A stretch of DNA of 13,207 bases from Deltaproteobacteria bacterium. GTDB lineage: Bacteria; UBA10199; SPLOWO2-01-44-7. This document shows, piece after piece, positions 5,192 to 11,508 of this stretch. Position 1 is the stretch's first letter; every line of letters begins with the position of its first letter. Where the stretch lies: NCBI GenBank assembly GCA_030688705.1, contig JAUYJH010000103.1, positions 1 to 13,207 on the forward strand. Direction: 5' to 3'. The notes beneath the pieces were generated by a model, which saw nothing but the letters and a program-made list of their open reading frames with translations, ran no database searches and had not been told where the DNA came from. A program made the position numbers and the translations under genes.

Positions 5192-7966
5192 CTATTTTAG
5201 TTGCTCCAAAGCTGATTGCAACTTCACGAGCCGATCTTTATGTTCCTGCAAACGAGAGCGTTCTTTTTCCACAATTTCTTTTGGGGCACGCTCTATAAAA
5301 TTTTTGTTGGAGAGCTTGGCTTCAAAATTAACGATGTCTTGTTTGGCTTTCGCAATTTCTTTTTCCATCCGCAGTTTTTCCGCCGCCACATCGAATAACT
5401 GACTAACCGGAACAAAAATTTCGATATCATCAGACACGGCCACCGCGCATTGAGACGGTTTTTCCGCACTTTCTGAAAATTCCAGTTCCGACAAGACCGC
5501 CAGTTCGCGCAGATAATTCTGATGCCTCTCCAATATTTTTCTTTTTACCTTTGGCGCTGCAATGTCCGCCGTAATTGCCCGCCGCGGCGCCACATTGTTT
5601 TCTCCGCGCAAATTGCGGATGGCCGTTACCACATTCTGAATCAACTCCATTTCTTTGGCCTCTTTGGCAAACGGAATTTTAAGCAATGGTTTCGGGTATT
5701 TAGCAATAACGATCGAAGAAAGTGTCACCCGGTGGCCCCTGCCTGCCGGCAGGCAGGTGGCACTATATGACACATGTTGCCAAAGTTCTTCGGTGATGAA
5801 GGGCAAAAAAGGATGCGCCAGTTTTAAAATCGTCTCCAAAACATGCCTCAAGTTTTGCTGCGTGGCGGCGTTCGTTTGCACTGTCGCCTTGATCAGCTCC
5901 AGATACCAATCGCAAAATTCATTCCAGATAAATTTATACAGCGTTTGCGCCGCATCAAAATAATGATAATTTTCCAGCGCGTGATGGATCTCGTTGATTG
6001 TTTTTTGCAACCGATTTGCAATCCACTTATCCGCCAGCGTTAATTGCTTTTGGTCCATGGTCCCTGGTCCATAGTCCTTGGTCCTGATATTCATCATCGC
6101 AAACCGCGTCGCATTCCAGAGCTTGTTGCAAAAATGTTTTCCGGTATCAAATTTCGACTCGGCCAATTTCAAATCTTGGCCTTCGGTCGCCAACAACAAC
6201 AACGAATAGCGAAGGGCATCGGCCCCATATTTATTAATAATATCAATGGGATCGATGCAGGTTTCCGGGCGGCTTTTCGACATTTTTTGCCCGAATTCGT
6301 CGAGAATGGTTCCATGAATAGTGACATGGTGAAACGGCTCTTTTTTGAGCATTTCGAGCCCCATCATCACCATTCTCGCCACCCAGAAAAAAATAATTCC
6401 CCGGTCGGTGATCAAAACATTATTGGGATAAAATTTCTTGAGAGCGGGCGTCTTGTCGGGCCAGCCGAGCGTTGAAAAAGGCCACAAGGCAGAACTAAAC
6501 CAAGTATCCAAAACATCTTCATCCTGTTTCAAATTGGTGCTGCCGCATTTGGGACATTTTTTTGGCGTATCGATCGCCACAATCGGCGGACAATTCGTAC
6601 GCTCGTACTCTCGTACGCTCGTACTCTCGGTTTTCGGTTTTCCGATCGTACGATCGAGAGTCCGAGAGTCCGAGCGTACGAGAGTACGACAGTACCAAAC
6701 CGGTATCCGATGCCCCCACCAGATTTGACGCGAGATGCACCAATCACGCACTTCATGAAGCCACGAGAGATAAAACTTTTCCCAACGCTTCGGAAAAAAT
6801 TTTACTTTTTTATTTTTGCTGGCAACGACCGCTTTTTTAGCCAACGGCCCCATCTTCACAAACCACTGCAAAGAAAGCCATGGCTCGATTACCGTATTAC
6901 AGCGATAACAATGCCCCACCGAATGGACATGCTCCTCGATTTTTTCGATCAGCCCTTGCGCTTGCAACGACTCAACAAGATGCTTGCGCGCGATTTCGCG
7001 TTTCATTCCCCGATATTTTTCCGGCGCATTTTCATTGAGCGTCGCATCGGCATTCATCACATTGATCTGCGGCAGCTTATGGCGAAGCCCCATCTGAAAA
7101 TCGTTGGGATCATGGGCCGGCGTCACTTTCACACAGCCGGTGCCGAATTTGGGATCGACAAAATTATCGGCGATCACCGGAATTTCGCGCCCCACTTCGG
7201 GAAGAACCAACATTTTGCCGACGAGATATTTATAGCGCTTGTCTTTGGAATTAACGGCTACCGCCGTGTCACCCAGCATTGTTTCGGGCCTGGTGGTAGC
7301 TACAATAAGGTAGTTGGTCCATGGTCCATGGTCCATGGTCCTTAGTCCATATCTTATATGCCAAAGATTCCCCTTCTTTTCTTCATACTCCACTTCGTCA
7401 TCCGCCAGAGCCGTCTGACAGCGCGGGCACCAGTTGACGATATAGTTGCCACGGTAGATTAGTTTTTTCTTATATAGTGTTACAAAACATTCCCTCACCG
7501 CGCGGGACAAGCCTTCGTCCAGAGTAAAACGGGTGCGAGACCAATCGCAACTGGCGCCGATCGCCTGTAATTGATTCAAAATGCGGTCGCCATACCGCTC
7601 TTTCCATTCCCAGATTTTCTGGATGAGTGCCTCGCGCCCCAAATCGTGGCGGGTTTTTCCCTCTTTGGCCAATATCTCCCGCTCCACCACGTTTTGCGTG
7701 GCGATCCCGGCATGGTCTGTCCCCGGTTGCCACAAGGTTTCAAACCCCTGCATCCGTTTCCATCGGATCAGCACATCTTGAAGAGTGTGATTTAGGGCGT
7801 GCCCCATATGCAACGCGCCGGTCACATTAGGGGGCGGAATCACAATGCAATACGGTTTTTTTTTCGATTTTGGGTCGACCTTGAAGAGATTATTTTTAAG
7901 CCAAAAGTCGTACCACTTTTTTTCGACCTTCTGCGGCTCATAGGCCTTGGGCAATTCTTCAGACAT
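5192..7966 (-). CDS. valS: Valyl-tRNA synthetase with four repeat-derived inserts
   Basis: It charges tRNA-Val with valine in the cytosol and edits misactivated threonine. The 924-residue class I synthetase has HMGH (53-56) in PPNVTGALHMGHALNH, the editing-domain TTRPETMLGDTAV (224-236), DEDVLDTWFSSALWPF (482-497), KMSKS (561-565), an anticodon-binding domain (about 645-830) and a C-terminal coiled-coil arm (about 855-924). Four segments are foreign to the family and coincide with repeats: 207-217 (TMDHGPW type), about 427-457 (a large inverted repeat), 628-639 (TMDHGPW type again) and about 736-749 (CLPAGRG). The second splits what is normally a CxxC zinc-knuckle pair, leaving C426 and C459 far apart, with CPKC at 471-474. 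All inserts keep the frame and the catalytic motifs are intact, so the enzyme is probably functional. No Shine-Dalgarno sequence precedes the ATG; see the promoter at 7975-8003. Confidence 0.96.
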   Translation of the reverse strand: MSEELPKAYEPQKVEKKWYDFWLKNNLFKVDPKSKKKPYCIVIPPPNVTGALHMGHALNHTLQDVLIRWKRMQGFETLWQPGTDHAGIATQNVVEREILAKEGKTRHDLGREALIQKIWEWKERYGDRILNQLQAIGASCDWSRTRFTLDEGLSRAVRECFVTLYKKKLIYRGNYIVNWCPRCQTALADDEVEYEEKKGNLWHIRYGLRTMDHGPWTNYLIVATTRPETMLGDTAVAVNSKDKRYKYLVGKMLVLPEVGREIPVIADNFVDPKFGTGCVKVTPAHDPNDFQMGLRHKLPQINVMNADATLNENAPEKYRGMKREIARKHLVESLQAQGLIEKIEEHVHSVGHCYRCNTVIEPWLSLQWFVKMGPLAKKAVVASKNKKVKFFPKRWEKFYLSWLHEVRDWCISRQIWWGHRIPVWYCRTLVRSDSRTLDRTIGKPKTESTSVREYERTNCPPIVAIDTPKKCPKCGSTNLKQDEDVLDTWFSSALWPFSTLGWPDKTPALKKFYPNNVLITDRGIIFFWVARMVMMGLEMLKKEPFHHVTIHGTILDEFGQKMSKSRPETCIDPIDIINKYGADALRYSLLLLATEGQDLKLAESKFDTGKHFCNKLWNATRFAMMNIRTKDYGPGTMDQKQLTLADKWIANRLQKTINEIHHALENYHYFDAAQTLYKFIWNEFCDWYLELIKATVQTNAATQQNLRHVLETILKLAHPFLPFITEELWQHVSYSATCLPAGRGHRVTLSSIVIAKYPKPLLKIPFAKEAKEMELIQNVVTAIRNLRGENNVAPRRAITADIAAPKVKRKILERHQNYLRELAVLSELEFSESAEKPSQCAVAVSDDIEIFVPVSQLFDVAAEKLRMEKEIAKAKQDIVNFEAKLSNKNFIERAPKEIVEKERSRLQEHKDRLVKLQSALEQLK
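5722..5774. repeat. Composite repeat in valS: CCTGCCTGCCGGCAGGCAGG nested in a GTCACCCGGTG element
   Basis: A perfect 20-bp palindrome (5738-5757) is flanked by TGTCACCCGGTGGC on the left and GGCACTATATGACA (5759-5772) on the right. The left flank matches the left arm of the pckA terminator at 13 of 14 positions, and the right flank matches its right arm at 11 of 14. This looks like one repeat inserted into another. It is translated as ValS residues about 736-749. Confidence 0.8.
6052..6086. repeat. Five-unit 7-bp tandem array inside valS (second)
   Basis: The units GGTCCAT, GGTCCCT, GGTCCAT, AGTCCTT and GGTCCTG lie in direct succession. On the coding strand they give RTKDYGPGTMDQ (628-639) in ValS. 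The array is flanked by ATTGCTTTTGGTC, which also flanks the unrelated array at 10236. Confidence 0.85.
6597..6695. repeat. Long inverted repeat with 8-bp tandem units inside valS
   Basis: Four 8-bp units (GTACGCTC and GTACTCTC alternating, 6597-6628) begin the element. The 26-bp arm at 6605-6630 matches the reverse complement of 6662-6687 at 25 of 26 positions. The 31-base loop contains the palindrome CGATCGTACGATCG (6642-6655). It encodes the 31-residue insert LVRSDSRTLDRTIG... near ValS residues 427-457. Confidence 0.9.
7316..7350. repeat. Five-unit 7-bp tandem array inside valS (first)
   Basis: The units GGTCCAT (three times), GGTCCTT and AGTCCAT fill 35 bp. They encode GLRTMDHGPWT (207-217) just before the editing-domain segment YLIVATTRPETM of ValS, at a loop position where homologues vary. 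Confidence 0.85.
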
Positions 7967-7974
7967 GGCGCGGC

Positions 7975-8003
7975 AATCTAGACGATGCGTAGAGACGTGT
8001 CAA
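7975..8003 (-). promoter_or_regulatory. Candidate promoter of valS, nearly leaderless
   Basis: On the minus strand, TTGACA (plus 8003-7998), a 17-bp spacer and TAGATT (plus 7980-7975) form a promoter-like pair. Only eight bases separate the -10 from the valS ATG, so the transcript would start at or next to the start codon, in line with the missing Shine-Dalgarno. The -35 lies in the loop of the inverted repeat 7989-8021. Confidence 0.45.
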
Positions 8004-8021
8004 ATAGAGTGCCATCTCTAC
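7989..8021. repeat. GTAGAGACG inverted repeat
   Basis: GTAGAGACG (7989-7997) and CATCTCTAC (8013-8021) are inverted copies matching at 8 of 9 positions. The AT-rich loop between them holds the valS -35 box. It abuts the palindrome 8023-8042. Together the two fill most of the gap between proline dehydrogenase and valS. Confidence 0.6.
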
Positions 8022-8042
8022 AAAATGTCCTATAGGACATTT
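8022..8042 (-). terminator. Palindrome downstream of proline dehydrogenase, possible terminator
   Basis: AAATGTCCTATAGGACATTT (8023-8042) is a perfect 20-bp palindrome five bases after the proline dehydrogenase stop. On the minus strand it ends in only four T before a G, so it is at best a weak terminator. It could equally be a dispersed palindrome. Confidence 0.5.
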
Positions 8043-8046
8043 AAAA

Positions 8047-8907
8047 CTACCCTCTAAAAATATTCTTGATGACAAACCAGATGTTTTCTTTGCGCTCGCG
8101 CAGCCGGCGGGTCATGTAGGGGAGCCACGATTTTCCGTAGGGGACGTAAATGCGGAGACGATAGCCTTCTTGCAAAAGTTTTTTGGCGAATTTATTGCGG
8201 ATCCCCAACAACATCTGAAATTCAAAAGAATCTTTGGCAATCCCCTCTTTTTTGACAAACTCAATTGCCTCTTTGATGATTTTCTCATCATGCGTGGCAA
8301 TGGCATGATAGATGCCGGAAATCAGCAACCGCTTCATCACCATCACATATTGCCGGTCGGTCTCTTTTTTGTCGGGATAGGCAATCGACGGCGGTTCTTT
8401 GTAGGCCCCTTTGACCAGCCGAACGCGTATTCCTTCCTTAAGCATGCAAAGAGCGTCTTCCGGAGTTCTGCGGAGCATCGATTGAAGCACCACGCCGACA
8501 TGAGGATAATTTTTATGAACCTCCGCCGTCAATTTCAAGGTCTGTTCGGTGTAGGGAGACCCCTCCATGTCGACCCGCACAAAGCCGTTCGTCGCTTTTG
8601 CCGCGGCCGCGATTTTTGTGAAATTCTCCTTGGCAAAATTTTCATCCATTTCAAGGCCGATTTGCGTCAATTTGATGGAAATGTTTCTATCCAACCCTTC
8701 TTTTTTCAGGGTTTTCAGATTGGCAATATATTCTTCGGCAGCTTTTTCAGCTTCGGCCCTATTTTGATTGCTCTCCCCCAAAAAATCGAGCGTGGTAAGA
8801 AACCCCCTGTGATGCAACTGATGCAGTGTTTGCAAAGCTTCTTCCAGCGTTTCACCGCCGATAAAACGCTTTGCAAACGGCTTGAGTAAAATAGAAACGG
8901 GTTGCAT
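8047..8907 (-). CDS. Proline dehydrogenase (monofunctional)
   Basis: This FAD enzyme oxidises L-proline to pyrroline-5-carboxylate and passes electrons to the quinone pool. The 286-residue protein is close to the size of monofunctional PRODHs (about 300). It forms the expected (beta-alpha)8 barrel motif series: SIKLTQIGL (77-85), VRVDMEGSPYTEQTL (110-124), VVLQSMLRRTPED (139-151), RLVKGAYKEPPS (163-174), IATHDEKI (203-210), EFQMLLGIR (229-237) and YMTRRLRERKEN (264-275). The last holds the Arg pair that binds the proline carboxylate. No pyrroline-5-carboxylate dehydrogenase is in the window. No Shine-Dalgarno precedes the ATG, and a TTGACA box lies upstream inside the divergent peptidase gene. 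It may be the first gene of a minus-strand run with valS and nadC. Confidence 0.93.
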   Translation of the reverse strand: MQPVSILLKPFAKRFIGGETLEEALQTLHQLHHRGFLTTLDFLGESNQNRAEAEKAAEEYIANLKTLKKEGLDRNISIKLTQIGLEMDENFAKENFTKIAAAAKATNGFVRVDMEGSPYTEQTLKLTAEVHKNYPHVGVVLQSMLRRTPEDALCMLKEGIRVRLVKGAYKEPPSIAYPDKKETDRQYVMVMKRLLISGIYHAIATHDEKIIKEAIEFVKKEGIAKDSFEFQMLLGIRNKFAKKLLQEGYRLRIYVPYGKSWLPYMTRRLRERKENIWFVIKNIFRG

Positions 8908-8929
8908 CCGGACAAATTTTCTATATGAT
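8902..8929 (+). promoter_or_regulatory. Candidate promoter of the M24 peptidase gene
   Basis: TATGAT (8924-8929) matches the -10 consensus at five of six positions, with a poor -35 (TTGCAT, 8902-8907) 16 bp upstream. It would place the transcript start near 8936 and favours the ATG at 8940, giving a leaderless message. It overlaps the start codon of the divergent proline dehydrogenase. Confidence 0.3.
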
Positions 8930-8946
8930 GCGCCCGCTTATGTCAA
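8918..8946 (-). promoter_or_regulatory. Candidate promoter of proline dehydrogenase, nearly leaderless
   Basis: On the minus strand, TTGACA (plus 8946-8941), a 17-bp spacer and TAGAAA (plus 8923-8918) lie 10 bases before the ATG at 8907. The layout is the same as that of valS. The -35 is inside the first codons of the divergent M24 gene. Confidence 0.45.
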
Positions 8947-10064
8947 ACAGCCGGCTCATTTACGACTGCCCCGACACCAACGCCGATCTCTACTACGCCA
9001 CCCATTTTGAAGCCCCCGATGCCGTCTTGTTTCTGGAACACAAGGGGAAAAAATATTTGGTCCTGTCGGATTTGGAATTGGAACGGGGTAAAAAAGAATC
9101 GTCCGTCGACAGGGTTTTGTCACTGGGCGCTTTCATTGAAAAAGCCAAAAAGCGGGGCCAAAAAGGGGTGATAGGCGTCATCGACACGTTATTAAAAGAT
9201 TTTAAAATCAAAAAATTAAGCGTGCCGCAAAGCACCGGTTTCACTCTGGTGGATGCCTTGAGAAAAAAAGGGTATGCGGTGGAGGCGGGCGATCATCCCT
9301 TTTACCCCGAACGCGCCCTTAAAACCCCGAAAGAAAAAAAATGGATGCAAGAGGCGCAAAAAACGGTTTTCAAAGCGATGGCCAAGGCTGAAAAAATATT
9401 GAGAGAATCAAAAATTGTAAAAGGGGCGTTAAAATGGCGCGGAAAAATTTTGACCTCCGAGAGACTTCGCTTCGAAATCGAAAATTTTTTACTGCAAGAG
9501 GGCTATCACACCATCATGCAGCCGATTGTCTCCTGCGGACTGCAGGCCACCGACCCGCATTGCCTGGGGAGCGGCCCTTTAAAAGCCCATCAATCGATTA
9601 TTGTCGATATCTTCCCCAAAAACGACAAAACAAAGTTTTTTGGCGATGCCACGCGGACCTTTTGCAAAGGAAAAGCCTCCCCGGAACTTAAAAAAATGTA
9701 CGCGGCGGTAAAGACGGCGCAAGAGACGGCGATTAAAAAAATCAGGGCGGGCATCAACGGTAAAATAATTCATCAAGCGATTGTCGATGCGTTTAAAAAG
9801 GCCGGTTTTCAAACGGGGACGATCGACGGCGCCAAACAGGGTTTCATCCACGGCACCGGGCATGGGATCGGACTGGAAGTGCATGAAGAACCGGTGCGCA
9901 TTGCCGCGCGCGATTTTATTTTAAAAGCCGGGCATGTCGTCACGGTGGAACCGGGGCTCTATTACAGAAAGATCGGCGGCGTGCGTCTGGAAGATATTGT
10001 TTGCGTCACAAAAAAGGGGCGTGAACCCTTCCCTACTTATCCAAAAAAACTGGAAATCCTATAA
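8940..10064 (+). CDS. M24-family metallopeptidase (Xaa-Pro aminopeptidase/prolidase-like)
   Basis: It is expected to be a dinuclear-metal peptidase that cleaves N-terminal residues before proline or Xaa-Pro dipeptides. Residues are numbered from the upstream ATG at 8925; from 8940 subtract five. There is an N-terminal creatinase-like domain (1-130) and a C-terminal pita-bread domain. The likely metal ligands are D228 (VDIFP), D241 (GDATRTF), H313 (GTGHGIGLEVHEEP), E342 (VEPG) and E356 (RLEDI). The first Asp is in VDIFP rather than the more usual DxG, a variant I associate with one M24 subgroup. There is no signal peptide, so it is cytosolic. I chose 8940 because a -10-like box overlaps 8925 and neither start has a Shine-Dalgarno; 8925 and 8928 remain possible. 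The gene is divergent from proline dehydrogenase, and its end overlaps the convergent neighbour by six bases. Confidence 0.88.
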   Translation: MSNSRLIYDCPDTNADLYYATHFEAPDAVLFLEHKGKKYLVLSDLELERGKKESSVDRVLSLGAFIEKAKKRGQKGVIGVIDTLLKDFKIKKLSVPQSTGFTLVDALRKKGYAVEAGDHPFYPERALKTPKEKKWMQEAQKTVFKAMAKAEKILRESKIVKGALKWRGKILTSERLRFEIENFLLQEGYHTIMQPIVSCGLQATDPHCLGSGPLKAHQSIIVDIFPKNDKTKFFGDATRTFCKGKASPELKKMYAAVKTAQETAIKKIRAGINGKIIHQAIVDAFKKAGFQTGTIDGAKQGFIHGTGHGIGLEVHEEPVRIAARDFILKAGHVVTVEPGLYYRKIGGVRLEDIVCVTKKGREPFPTYPKKLEIL

Positions 10065-10898
10065 CTGCTCCAAAATCTCTTTTCTTTTCCCCTCATATTC
10101 GTCTTTGTTGATGAGACCCTTTTTGCGGAGGTTCTCAAGACGCCGTAAACGCCCTTCGATAGAGGGGTCCAATACCGGCTCCGGCTTAACCGCCGTTGCC
10201 GTCACTTCCGTTTCTTTTTTATCTGATTGCTTTTGGTCTTCTGTCTTCTGTCCTCTGTCTTCTGTTTTTTCTGTTGCCACCTGTACCAGCGCGTTGGCAT
10301 CGGGAATGGTCAGCAGCATTTCATCGGTATTTTTTCCAAACTGCTGGCCGGGCCCCACATCGAGCGCCACGCGCAAGCCTTGAGCCCGGTTGATCGCCTC
10401 GCTTACATCCGACATCTTGTCGTAATTGGGAGAGATCTTCGCCATCAGCTTGTGAAAATCAAGATGGAGCATCCCCCCGGAAACCCACGCGCCGACAATG
10501 GTCATGCGATCGTCACGAACCAAAAAGGTCGATTTGCGGGACAAAACGGAAAAAACAATCTCCTCATTCGGATTGGCCTCTTTGAAAGCCTGCACCAGAT
10601 AGGGGACCAGATAATCAAGGGCGCGGCTGTCGAATACCTCTTCCTCTTCAGACTCTTTTTTGAAGATCGCTTTCCGGTTGAGTTTTACGTTGGAGAGCAT
10701 TTCGCGAATCTGCAGATCGCTGAACGTATAAGGGTGGGTGATCCCTTTTTCTTTGATATGTTTCTCATTCTTTTCCACCCTTTTGACATAGTTGAATTTG
10801 CGGTCGGTATGGACGTAGGTCGTTTTGGCGGCCTGTGCCAATGCGGGAGACATGAGCAAAATCAAAGCCACAAGCAAAATTCGGCATTTCCGTATCAT
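10059..10898 (-). CDS. Secreted protein of unknown function with SHOCT-like C-terminal tail
   Basis: I do not recognise the main domain. The 279-residue protein starts with a signal peptide (positively charged MIRKCR, hydrophobic core to about residue 19, likely cut after AQA at 23). It has no lipobox, so it is probably periplasmic or exported. Residues 50-205 form the unknown domain, with ITHPYTFSDLQIREMLSNV (53-71), IVFSVLSRKSTFLV and a TIVGAWVSGGMLHLDF strand-rich segment. Residues 206-247 are a polar linker containing a repeat-encoded stretch (TEKTEDRGQKTEDQKQ). The end (248-279, RLRRLENLRKKGLINKDEYE...) has the short helical pattern of SHOCT tails, which often mediate oligomerisation. 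GGAGG (plus 10903-10907) lies four bases before the ATG, a strong ribosome-binding site. It is divergent from rsmD and convergent with the M24 gene. Confidence 0.85.
   Translation of the reverse strand: MIRKCRILLVALILLMSPALAQAAKTTYVHTDRKFNYVKRVEKNEKHIKEKGITHPYTFSDLQIREMLSNVKLNRKAIFKKESEEEEVFDSRALDYLVPYLVQAFKEANPNEEIVFSVLSRKSTFLVRDDRMTIVGAWVSGGMLHLDFHKLMAKISPNYDKMSDVSEAINRAQGLRVALDVGPGQQFGKNTDEMLLTIPDANALVQVATEKTEDRGQKTEDQKQSDKKETEVTATAVKPEPVLDPSIEGRLRRLENLRKKGLINKDEYEGKRKEILEQL
10236..10263. repeat. Four-unit 7-bp tandem array (GTCTTCT type) in the secreted-protein gene
   Basis: Four heptamers (GTCTTCT, GTCTTCT, GTCCTCT, GTCTTCT) encode KTEDRGQKTED on the minus strand in the linker before the SHOCT-like tail. 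The flank ATTGCTTTTGGTC (10226-10238) is identical to the flank of the GGTCCAT array at 6043-6055, although the heptamers differ. Confidence 0.8.
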
Positions 10899-10956
10899 GG
10901 TGCCTCCATTCAGTTTTTCCTCGCCATAGCCTTATCTTTTGACTAAATCAAGCGTT

Positions 10957-11508
10957 ATGCGTGTTATCTCCGGAAAAGCCAAAGGAAGGCCCCTTTTTGG
11001 GCCCAAGACAGAGGCCATTCGCCCCGTTTTGGACCAGGTTAAAGAGGCCATATTCAACATCCTTTTTGATGTCACCGATTTTACCGTTTTGGACCTTTTT
11101 GCGGGAACGGGGGCCATGGGAATCGAGGCTTTAAGCCGCGGCGCCAAAGAGGCGGTGTTTGTCGATAATCTGAAAGATGCGGTTCGGCTGATCGGCAAAA
11201 ATCTGGATGCCTGCGGCTTTGCCGACAGGGCAACTGTTTTGGGAATGGGCGCCGACAGAGCTATCCGTGTTTTGTCGCGGCAGGGAAAAAAGTTTGACCT
11301 TATTTTTGTCGATCCCCCCTATCAAAAACGGTTTATCAAAAAGACGCTAAGAGCCTTGGCAGAGAGCCCCCTGCTGCACCCAAACACCCTGGTGATCAGC
11401 GAACATCATCCCAAAGAAATGCCGGGTGATATTGAGGGGCTTTCCTTGACGGACAGCCGCAAATATGGGCAGACGATGGTCAGTTTTTTCAGGAGTACAT
11501 CCTTATGA
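10957..11508 (+). CDS. rsmD: 16S rRNA (guanine(966)-N(2))-methyltransferase
   Basis: It methylates G966 of 16S rRNA with S-adenosylmethionine during assembly of the 30S subunit. The 183-residue protein starts MRVISGKAKG as is typical of the family. It then has the SAM-binding motif LDLFAGTGAMGIEALSRGA (45-63) and the catalytic DPPY (119-122), and ends with the YGQTMVSFF strand. The ATG at 10957 fits family alignments; a TTG at 10939 extends the frame by six codons but has no support. No Shine-Dalgarno is visible. Its stop overlaps the coaD start (ATGA), and rsmD-coaD adjacency is common in bacteria. Confidence 0.93.
   Translation: MRVISGKAKGRPLFGPKTEAIRPVLDQVKEAIFNILFDVTDFTVLDLFAGTGAMGIEALSRGAKEAVFVDNLKDAVRLIGKNLDACGFADRATVLGMGADRAIRVLSRQGKKFDLIFVDPPYQKRFIKKTLRALAESPLLHPNTLVISEHHPKEMPGDIEGLSLTDSRKYGQTMVSFFRSTSL

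Noticed and set aside
6597..6695. A CRISPR array or phage attachment site in valS
   Set aside because: The units are 8 bp and contiguous without spacers, and no cas, integrase or phage genes are nearby; an inverted repeat element explains it.
6710..7345. A 211-codon open frame on the plus strand opposite valS
   Set aside because: It lies wholly antisense to a well-supported synthetase gene, has no recognisable domain, and its composition follows from the complementary codons.
8170..8889. A 239-codon open frame on the plus strand opposite proline dehydrogenase
   Set aside because: It is a shadow of the conserved dehydrogenase, with no ribosome-binding site and no family resemblance.
10227..10946. 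A 239-codon open frame on the plus strand opposite the secreted-protein gene
   Set aside because: The minus-strand gene has a signal peptide and a strong ribosome-binding site; the plus frame has neither.
10923..10951. A promoter for the secreted-protein gene (TTGATT, 17 bp, TATGGC on the minus strand)
   Set aside because: The spacing is right but the -10 matches only half of the consensus, so it is too weak to list.
10939..10956. A TTG start for rsmD, or TTGACT (10939) as a -35 box
   Set aside because: The family starts at the MRVISGKAKG methionine. A promoter here would place its -10 inside the gene, after the start codon.
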